DNA of 62,777 nucleotides, from positions 1-62,777 of IMG/VR virus record IMGVR_UViG_3300022413_000011; one strand, given 5' to 3'. The notes beneath the pieces are model-generated. The model saw nothing but the letters and a program-made list of their open reading frames with translations, had not been told where the DNA came from and did no database searches. This document shows, one piece after another, positions 58,124 to 62,777 of this stretch. Origin of the DNA: a virus. The translations under genes and the position numbers were made by a program. The stretch's first letter is position 1. Each line of letters starts with the position of its first letter.

Positions 58124-59089
58124 ATGAACAAAATCACACTGACGGACAGCGTGTACCCTGTTGGAGCCGACTTGGGAAACGGTTTTGTTAACCTATACAT
58201 GCAGGACCGACACGCTGGCCTACCGGCTGGATACATGCTCGAGAAACCCACAGGCCCATACGACCCCAAGCGCATGTCATACAAATCCCCAAAGGCGCAA
58301 GAGATTGTCGTCAACGATAAAACCGTATGGGTTGGCCGCGATACTCTCACTGACAAGATGGTGAGATACCTGGACGACACAAAGTACGACAAAGAGCATC
58401 TTCGTATCCTGTTCAGTGCAGGGTTGGCAGAATGGCTTTCCCTGACGAAGGCAAGCACCGAAGAAACGCTACGTCTACGCGTGGCATGTGGGATGCCAGC
58501 CGAAAAGTTCCAGGACCCCAAGAACCGCGCGCTTGCCGAGAAAGCGTACAAGGCTGCTTTTAAGGTGACTAACTCGGACCAGTGGCGCATCACGGTCGGT
58601 GGCAAAAGGATACGTCTGCTGACCGAGTTTGCTGGACTCAGACCCGAGACCGTTGGGTACGCTTGCGTAAGCAAGTTGCACAAAGGGTACACGGTGTTGA
58701 TGGACTGTGGTGCGGGAACCGTCGATGTGTGTGTGTTCCATAGCTCCCAACAGAAAACCCCCATAACTGTAAAATCCTTCAACATAGGGCTCATACACGC
58801 GTTTGACGACATCAACCCCATGCAGATGGACCTACCAGAACTCCTTCTGATTCGTAAGGAGATTGATCCATCGGTACTTAACCCGTACGTGGCGCAAATC
58901 AAGACGCTGACCACAAAGTTCTGTCGCAGGCTCGAAGTGAAGGGGCAGGAAATCAGGGTAAAAATTATTGGGGGCTTGCCTCACCTGATGAGCAAGGAGC
59001 AGCGCGCGTCTCTCTCAATGGGGATACCAGTCGTGTTTGGTGATGCTGGAGAAAACGCGCGGGCGTTTGCTAACTACGCTGGAGAGTAG
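58124..59089 (+). CDS. parM: ParM/Alp-like actin-family ATPase
   Basis: 321 residues, GGAGG before ATG. Actin fold motifs: phosphate-1 PVGADLGNGFVNLYM, phosphate-2 VLMDCGAGTVDVCVF, adenosine motif KIIGGLPHLMS, and the C-terminal PVVFGDAGENARAFANY usual in ParM relatives. These proteins form filaments that push plasmids apart or, in some prophages, move viral DNA. Together with the small protein at 59160 it makes a type II partition pair. A lytic position-control role is also possible. Confidence 0.8.
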   Translation: MNKITLTDSVYPVGADLGNGFVNLYMQDRHAGLPAGYMLEKPTGPYDPKRMSYKSPKAQEIVVNDKTVWVGRDTLTDKMVRYLDDTKYDKEHLRILFSAGLAEWLSLTKASTEETLRLRVACGMPAEKFQDPKNRALAEKAYKAAFKVTNSDQWRITVGGKRIRLLTEFAGLRPETVGYACVSKLHKGYTVLMDCGAGTVDVCVFHSSQQKTPITVKSFNIGLIHAFDDINPMQMDLPELLLIRKEIDPSVLNPYVAQIKTLTTKFCRRLEVKGQEIRVKIIGGLPHLMSKEQRASLSMGIPVVFGDAGENARAFANYAGE

Positions 59090-59097
59090 GGGTCCTG

Positions 59098-59155
59098 TCC
59101 CTAAATCCGTCGAAAATGGGATGGGTGCATCCCTAAATCCGTCAAGAACGGGATG
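59098..59155 (+). repeat. Two 32-bp direct repeats between parM and parR-like genes
   Basis: TCCCTAAATCCGTC occurs at 59098 and 59130, each followed 8 nt later by GGGATG, so each unit can form a TCCC/GGGA hairpin. Could be partition-site half-units or a translation-control element for the following gene. CATCCCTAAAT here also appears in the repeats at the right end (62268). Confidence 0.6.
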
Positions 59156-59159
59156 AAAA

Positions 59160-59435
59160 ATGGAAATCAGGTTCAGATTAGATGCCGTGGTAGATGTAAA
59201 ATTTTTGGAGAAATTCTCTCCCCTGGTGAACGCTGGTGCTTCACAGGGGGACGCGTTCCGCGCGTCTCTGCAACAACTACTACTAGAGGCAGAGAGGGGT
59301 GGCGTGATACTGGCCCTGTCCAGTCAGCCCCCAATGGTCAACAACTACGCCACACCGAGCACCAGCATGGGGAAGGCTGTGGAGACAGACTCCGACCCAT
59401 TTGATGTGGATTTTGACGATATTGTAATCAGTTAA
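59160..59435 (+). CDS. parR: ParR-like ribbon-helix-helix adaptor
   Basis: 91 residues. The opening MEIRFRLDAVVDVKFLEKFS and GASQGDAFRASLQQLLLE follow the form of plasmid RHH proteins linked to ParM (FRFD..D..LLEWL......R..AIREAL). The C-terminus is acidic with a short motif (DFDDIVIS) suited to bind ParM filaments. Order parM then parR is the usual one. The ribosome site GGGATG lies inside the repeat. A family search would be needed to be sure. Confidence 0.5.
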   Translation: MEIRFRLDAVVDVKFLEKFSPLVNAGASQGDAFRASLQQLLLEAERGGVILALSSQPPMVNNYATPSTSMGKAVETDSDPFDVDFDDIVIS

Positions 59436-59451
59436 AAACAAAGGAGACACT

Positions 59452-59886
59452 ATGAATGCACTGAGAACCTTAATCGTGGTTATGACATTTTTCATAATCA
59501 TTGGCGTTAGTGGGGCTGGAGCCCAAGGAAACCAGGGGGTCAATTTCGACCTCTGCCCACTAATCAATGACGTTGTCTTCTGCCCCTTTGATGAGTTTGG
59601 GCATGTTTACTGGGAACCTGCCGATGAGCCCGGAAATCCAGTCGTCAAACCTTGTGGCTTGAACGGCTGCTATTACGTCCTCCCGTCGTGTGGCACAATC
59701 GGGTGCCAGGTGGAATACAAGGCATGGGGTGGCAACAGTAAGGGCGAACTCAAGGAGTGGGCCGTCTCCATCTTTGTTGGGTTCGAAGGGGTGGCGCAAT
59801 ATCACCCAATCGCTGTCCCCGACCAGGGGTTGAGAACCTTCCTTCCAGCAGTCAAAAATCAGCCAGAACCAATTTTCACACCGTAG
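59452..59886 (+). CDS. Secreted small protein with Cys pairs
   Basis: 144 residues, AAAGGAG before ATG. Signal peptide MNALRTLIVVMTFFIIIGVS, cut after AGA (about 24). The mature part contains six Cys (DLCPLIND, VFCPFDE, CGLNGCYYVL, CGTIGC) and ends in RTFLPAVKNQPEP, like the (Y/F)LPxV end pieces of Chloroflexota exported proteins. Fourth predicted exported protein in the window. Role unknown. Confidence 0.6.
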   Translation: MNALRTLIVVMTFFIIIGVSGAGAQGNQGVNFDLCPLINDVVFCPFDEFGHVYWEPADEPGNPVVKPCGLNGCYYVLPSCGTIGCQVEYKAWGGNSKGELKEWAVSIFVGFEGVAQYHPIAVPDQGLRTFLPAVKNQPEPIFTP

Positions 59887-59893
59887 TCGTTCT

Positions 59894-59977
59894 GAGGGCA
59901 TAGCTCAATGGGAGAGCGACACTGAGGTTGGGTCCCTCTGTACTGTGTAGATGTGGGTTCGATTCCTACTGCCCTCG
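59894..59977 (+). tRNA. tRNA-like gene, probable anticodon GGG (Pro), atypical anticodon arm
   Basis: Acceptor GAGGGCA/TGCCCTC (59894-59900 with 59970-59976), D-arm GCTC/GAGC, and T-arm GTGGG-TTCGATT-CCTAC are all correct. The 35 nt between D- and T-arms are too long for a normal arm. The best stem is GAGG/CCTC around TTGGGTC, giving anticodon GGG with U33; ACAC/GTGT can lengthen it across an internal loop. A long variable arm (TAC-TGT-GTA) is an alternative. No CCA is encoded. Length 84 nt. Confidence 0.6.
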
Positions 59978-59992
59978 TTTTAAGGAGACATC

Positions 59993-60325
59993 ATGATAAA
60001 AGTTTTACTGACAGCCCTGTTCCTGCTTATCTCCCTGCTCGCGTACGTGTCCTCCGTGGCCATAGAGAGTCACAACAGGGCCTACGTGGACGTGGAGGTG
60101 AGCAAGCAGGTCACCCAACAAACAGGCATCGAATGGGATGGCAGGGTTAGAATAGCCGAAATCGAGGCAAGTAGGGACGTAAGTGTTGCCGAGATACACA
60201 GGGACGAGGTTGTTTGGTCTAGCTGGGCCTGGAACGTGGGCAGCGTTATCCGTGGCCTCCTATGGGTTCTGGCCACGGTCGCCTGCCTGTACCTAATCCT
60301 GCTATATTCCAGGACATTCTCGTAG
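59993..60325 (+). CDS. Two-span membrane protein
   Basis: 110 residues, AAGGAG 6 nt before ATG, starting 16 nt after the tRNA-like gene. A helix at each end (VLLTALFLLISLLAYVSSVA; GLLWVLATVACLYLILLY), with a charged coiled-coil-like middle (RIAEIEASRDVSVAEIHRDE) that would lie outside or inside as a hairpin. Resembles spanin- or DUF-type envelope proteins in plan, but no family is recognised. Confidence 0.55.
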   Translation: MIKVLLTALFLLISLLAYVSSVAIESHNRAYVDVEVSKQVTQQTGIEWDGRVRIAEIEASRDVSVAEIHRDEVVWSSWAWNVGSVIRGLLWVLATVACLYLILLYSRTFS

Positions 60326-60338
60326 GGGGTCAGCGCAC

Positions 60339-60791
60339 ATGGACAAACAGGGACCAGAGTGGGGCTACACCCCCAAACCGTTCGAATTCCACGGTAGGAT
60401 GATGTACAAGAAGTGCTGGTTCTGCGCAACCTGGACGGACCCCGAAATAGAGCATGTTCTTAGCCATGTGCCCCCCGAAGGGCTCCAGGAGTGGATTTGT
60501 GGAGACTGTAAGGAGGGACTGGCCACTAAAAAGGCCAACTCAAAGGAAAGGAGGAGAGAACTCATAAGGATGCTCAAGGACGGACCCCTGACCGTCTCGG
60601 AGGCAGCAGAGGAACTCGGCGTCGTCTGGGCTATGGCAAACAGGGACATGGTCTCCCTGTGTGAACATAAATTCGCCAAGGAAACGGAAGTAAACGGCAA
60701 AAAAGCCGTGGAATTACGTGAGATAGACGGAAATATTGAAGAAATGCTCGAAAAGTACGAAGAAACCATTAGAAAACGCCGCGAGGCGTGA
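60339..60791 (+). CDS. Zinc-finger plus winged-helix protein
   Basis: 150 residues. CWFC (about 26-29) and CGDC (about 54-57) form a four-Cys zinc site; then LIRMLKDGPLTVSEAAEELG, a winged helix, and a C-terminal coiled coil (IEEMLEKYEETIRKRRE). Probably a DNA-binding regulator. It ends 10 nt before the exonuclease gene. Confidence 0.55.
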   Translation: MDKQGPEWGYTPKPFEFHGRMMYKKCWFCATWTDPEIEHVLSHVPPEGLQEWICGDCKEGLATKKANSKERRRELIRMLKDGPLTVSEAAEELGVVWAMANRDMVSLCEHKFAKETEVNGKKAVELREIDGNIEEMLEKYEETIRKRREA

Positions 60792-60801
60792 AAGGACACT
60801 T

Positions 60802-61539
60802 ATGGAACACCTTCTAACAGGATTCGACATCGAAATAGCCACAAAACTGCCCGATGGCAAGCGCGATTGGACCATCTACTCCCCCGGAGTGACCTGCGCA
60901 GTCACAATGGACCACGAAAGCGTGCTGAAGAACAGAGACCCGGGAGTCTGGTACGGGACTGGCAAACACGGGGTAACAGCAGCGCAAATGAGCCCCGTCG
61001 AGGTCCGAAACTTGATGGATTGCATCATTGACTCGGCTGTGGGCCAGACAGCAAGCCGAAAAATCGTAACATGGAACGGTCTGTCCTTCGACTTCCCTGT
61101 GTTACTCAAGGAGGCTGGCAGATACGGTGATGAGATAGCCGACACCTGGAAACATATCGCCATTGCGCACCATATCGACCTGATGTATATGGTCGTATCA
61201 AAGGCTGGCCACTATCTGGCCCTGGACAAAGCCCTGAAGGGGGCTGGACTCGAGGGAAAAACGCCAGGAGTGGATGGAGCACTGGCACCGGAGATGTGGA
61301 AGGAAGGGAAATACGCCGAGGTAATCGAATACTGCGTCCAGGATGTTAAGCAAACCCTCCTGCTAGCCGATTGGGTCAACAAAAACAAGAAAATCGCCTG
61401 GACATCGGGCGCAGGGAACCTAACAGGCGTCCAGTTCCCTAACGGACTCCTGACCGTCTACGAGTGCATGAGCATACGTGGCCCAGATGAACCCCTGGTG
61501 GACCGAACCGCGGCCATGCGCTGGATGGAGGAAATATAA
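60802..61539 (+). CDS. DnaQ-like 3'-5' exonuclease (RNase H fold)
   Basis: 245 residues from ATG 60802, AAAGGA upstream. Exo motifs: GFDIEIA (Exo I DxE), VTWNGLSFDFPVLL (Exo II, N..F.D) and YCVQDVKQTLLL (Exo III YxxxD). This is the proofreading-type or repair exonuclease fold, stand-alone and without a polymerase domain. It might serve proofreading with the clamp and a polymerase outside the window, or remove nucleotides from ends. Confidence 0.75.
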   Translation: MEHLLTGFDIEIATKLPDGKRDWTIYSPGVTCAVTMDHESVLKNRDPGVWYGTGKHGVTAAQMSPVEVRNLMDCIIDSAVGQTASRKIVTWNGLSFDFPVLLKEAGRYGDEIADTWKHIAIAHHIDLMYMVVSKAGHYLALDKALKGAGLEGKTPGVDGALAPEMWKEGKYAEVIEYCVQDVKQTLLLADWVNKNKKIAWTSGAGNLTGVQFPNGLLTVYECMSIRGPDEPLVDRTAAMRWMEEI

Positions 61540-61886
61540 TGGCCCACGAAAACCTGATGGACGCAAAATTCAAGAACATGCTGAAAGGGCACGACGACGG
61601 ATACCTTTACGCTGTAGTCGAGAACGGAGCACTCACGGTACACCCAGTCGTGTGGGATGTGCCAGAAGGCACCATCCCCCGTGAGTTACTCCTGGTGGCC
61701 TACCAGTTGGACCTGATGAGAGAAGAGGAGTCCCTATCCTGGGAACGGAGCGAGGAAGGACTGGGCGTACGCTGGCACGATGAAAACAAATTCGTGCTCC
61801 TGGAGAATGTTGGAATTAGCAAGGAAATAGGATTTTATGTGAAGCCCCTGTTCCCAAATGAGGAGGACATATCCAAGGGCTACTAA
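61539..61886 (+). CDS. Hypothetical protein following the exonuclease
   Basis: 115 residues; start overlaps the previous stop (TAATG). Acidic, alpha/beta (YLYAVVENGALTVHPVVWDV). Function unknown; coupling suggests it works with the exonuclease. A promoter for small RNA 3 begins 11 nt after its stop. Confidence 0.55.
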   Translation: MAHENLMDAKFKNMLKGHDDGYLYAVVENGALTVHPVVWDVPEGTIPRELLLVAYQLDLMREEESLSWERSEEGLGVRWHDENKFVLLENVGISKEIGFYVKPLFPNEEDISKGY

Positions 61887-61896
61887 AAACTCACTG

Positions 61897-61925
61897 TTGA
61901 CTAGCAGGAACATGTGTGATATGAT
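61897..61925 (+). promoter_or_regulatory. Promoter of small RNA 3
   Basis: TTGACT (61897-61902), 17 bp, TATGAT (61920-61925). Predicted start 61931-61933. Confidence 0.65.
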
Positions 61926-61931
61926 TTGCGT

Positions 61932-62086
61932 GCCAATGTTTGTTCTCCGTAGCCCCACTTTCTCCTGTCGCAATTTAATGGGGTTCCGTGGCATGGCATT
62001 CTGATTTCTCCTTTAGGGTAATGTTGGTAGGATTATAGTTGATAGCAAAAGGGCCAGATCCATATGGATCTGGCCCTTTTGTTTTT
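61932..62086 (+). ncRNA. Small RNA 3, about 155 nt
   Basis: No reading frame of note. TGCCAATG (61931-61938) pairs with CATGGCA (about 61993-61999, one bulge), enclosing AGCCCCA with TGGGGTT, so the 5' half is a rod of about 70 nt. A less structured, U-rich stretch leads to a perfect terminator. Promoter at one end and terminator at the other. The plan (rod with internal loops) is reminiscent of regulatory RNAs but matches none I can name. Confidence 0.6.
62047..62086 (+). terminator. Intrinsic terminator of small RNA 3
   Basis: A 34-bp perfect palindrome (62047-62080) centred on CATATG, with G/C-rich stems and A4/T4 ends, followed by GTTTTT. The A4 on the other side would also allow leftward termination. 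Confidence 0.85.
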
Positions 62087-62777
62087 CACTAGAACCCATC
62101 ATGCACCCGGATATACTGGTCGCTTATTCCCAGTATTCCAGAAACCCATCATATATCATGACAATGGACCAGTCAACCCCCCTGGCGATTCCCTGCGTAC
62201 CGAAACATGACTTGACCGTAAAACACCCCTAAACATCCCACTAAAACATGACTAAAACACCCCTAAACATCCCTAAATAAATCCTAAACCCTAAAACCCC
62301 ATAATCTGCCCCCACTCGACTGAAAAACACCCCCTAAACTTATTTAGGAGTTCTTAAAATATGCCAATTCCTACGAAAAATCCTGAAATTGGGTCGCGCA
62401 CACCCCCGCGTCACTCACACATACCTACACGTGCTACACACGCACACCTACGCTCCCCACACACATGGGGAGACATGCCCACGTGATACACACGCAGACA
62501 TGGGTAACGCACATACAGGTAACACGTAGGTATACACACCCAAGCACAACCTGCCAACACGAACACATACGGGACACCCCCCTACTGCCCTCGCGTACGC
62601 ACGTAGGGGCACGCGCGCCCGTTGATATGAGGAAGGAATAGGGATGAGAGGGAGAAAGGGGAATGAACGAAGGGAGAAAGGGAGAATGGGGAGTTTGTAA
62701 TTGTGGGGGGATGCCCTCCTCTGCTGGATGGCTCCCCAAATCTCGAGCACCACCCCCCCCCACCCTAGCCCATTCGT
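62087..62777. other. Gene-free right end with unusual composition
   Basis: About 690 bp with no credible gene. Up to 62350 it contains iteron-like CTAAAC repeats. From about 62390 to 62620 the plus strand is very rich in C and A (many CACAC and CCTACAC words). About 62630-62700 is G/A-rich, and a run of Cs is found at about 62748-62760. This differs sharply from the rest of the window. It may be an origin, a terminus, or a chimeric assembly edge. Confidence 0.5.
62219..62347 (+). repeat. Iteron-like CCCCTAAACATCCC repeats
   Basis: A 21-bp unit (TAAAACACCCCTAAACATCC plus C) occurs perfectly at 62219-62239 and 62253-62273, 34 bp apart. Shorter related words (CTAAAACATGAC, CCTAAACCCTAAAACCCC) surround it, and CCTAAATAA near 62273 is inverted as TTATTTAGG near 62340. 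Candidate initiator or partition-protein binding sites. Confidence 0.6.

Noticed and set aside
62101-62232. A 43-codon plus-strand frame after the small RNA 3 terminator
   Set aside because: No ribosome site, no promoter after the terminator, and its end lies within the iteron repeats; probably chance.
62265-62305. Telomere-like CCCTAAA words
   Set aside because: Only one or two irregular units; a real telomere-type array would be longer and regular. Treated as part of the iteron region.
1-62777. Joining the right end to the left end as a circle
   Set aside because: The join keeps the primase frame open but gives no zinc-finger cysteines, and the right end has very different composition, so circular closure is not supported.

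Overview
The window looks like part of the genome of a long-tailed, siphovirus-like tailed phage. It has a complete head and tail morphogenesis set: TerS, TerL, portal, protease-scaffold, capsid, connectors, tail tube, frameshifted tail chaperones, a 1,981-residue tape measure and baseplate/fibre proteins. It also has its own replication set: primase (cut by the left edge), an O/DnaD-like initiator, beta clamp, DnaB helicase and SSB. No DNA polymerase, integrase, endolysin or classical repressor is recognisable. The host is probably a bacterium with long Thr-Pro linkers in secreted proteins and EAD-type conflict domains; Chloroflexota is my best guess. That is inference only. A ParM/ParR-like pair and a membrane FtsK-like translocase suggest the DNA may live as a phage-plasmid or is actively positioned in the cell.

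Layout. (1) 1-10178, plus strand: replication and early operon. It opens with a promoter and a roughly 165-nt structured RNA ending in a terminator (778-977). The genes after it are tightly packed, often with ATGA or TAATG overlaps. The initiator gene carries four 15-bp iterons followed by an AT-rich stretch, a lambda-O-like internal origin candidate. (2) 10156-47843, minus strand: one very long late operon read from terS leftwards. It contains packaging and head genes (47.8-38.5 kb), fibre-like adornment proteins (38.5-30.4 kb), a small membrane/EAD1 cassette (30.4-28.6 kb), tail completion, tube and chaperones (28.5-25.3 kb), tape measure (25.3-19.4 kb) and tip/fibre genes (19.4-10.2 kb). 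(3) 47844-48070: divergent control region with a promoter on each strand and, between them, a striking array of 10-bp phased A-tracts with a 20-bp inverted repeat. (4) 48071-51510, plus strand: RHH-like protein, FtsK-like translocase, membrane protein, winged-helix protein, DUF1064 nuclease, then a stand-alone small RNA. (5) 51520-57138, mostly minus: accessory genes including a PD-(D/E)XK nuclease, secreted proteins and a run of tiny single-span membrane proteins. (6) 57303-62086, plus: autoregulated-looking promoter, RHH protein, ParM-like actin, ParR-like protein, a tRNA-like gene, a DnaQ-type exonuclease and a third small RNA. (7) 62087-62777: no gene; iteron-like repeats, then strongly strand-skewed DNA of unusual composition.

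How it fits together. The left operon would load helicase and primase at the internal origin. The late operon builds and fills the virion. The right arm holds DNA handling (FtsK, ParM/ParR, nucleases) and cell-envelope functions. Promoters here follow a strict sigma70 pattern: a TTGNNN box, 17 bp, then TATNAT or a close variant. Three such promoters each drive a short untranslated unit closed by a hairpin terminator, so the phage seems to make at least three small RNAs or long regulatory leaders. All assignments come from reading motifs by eye; no database search was possible.
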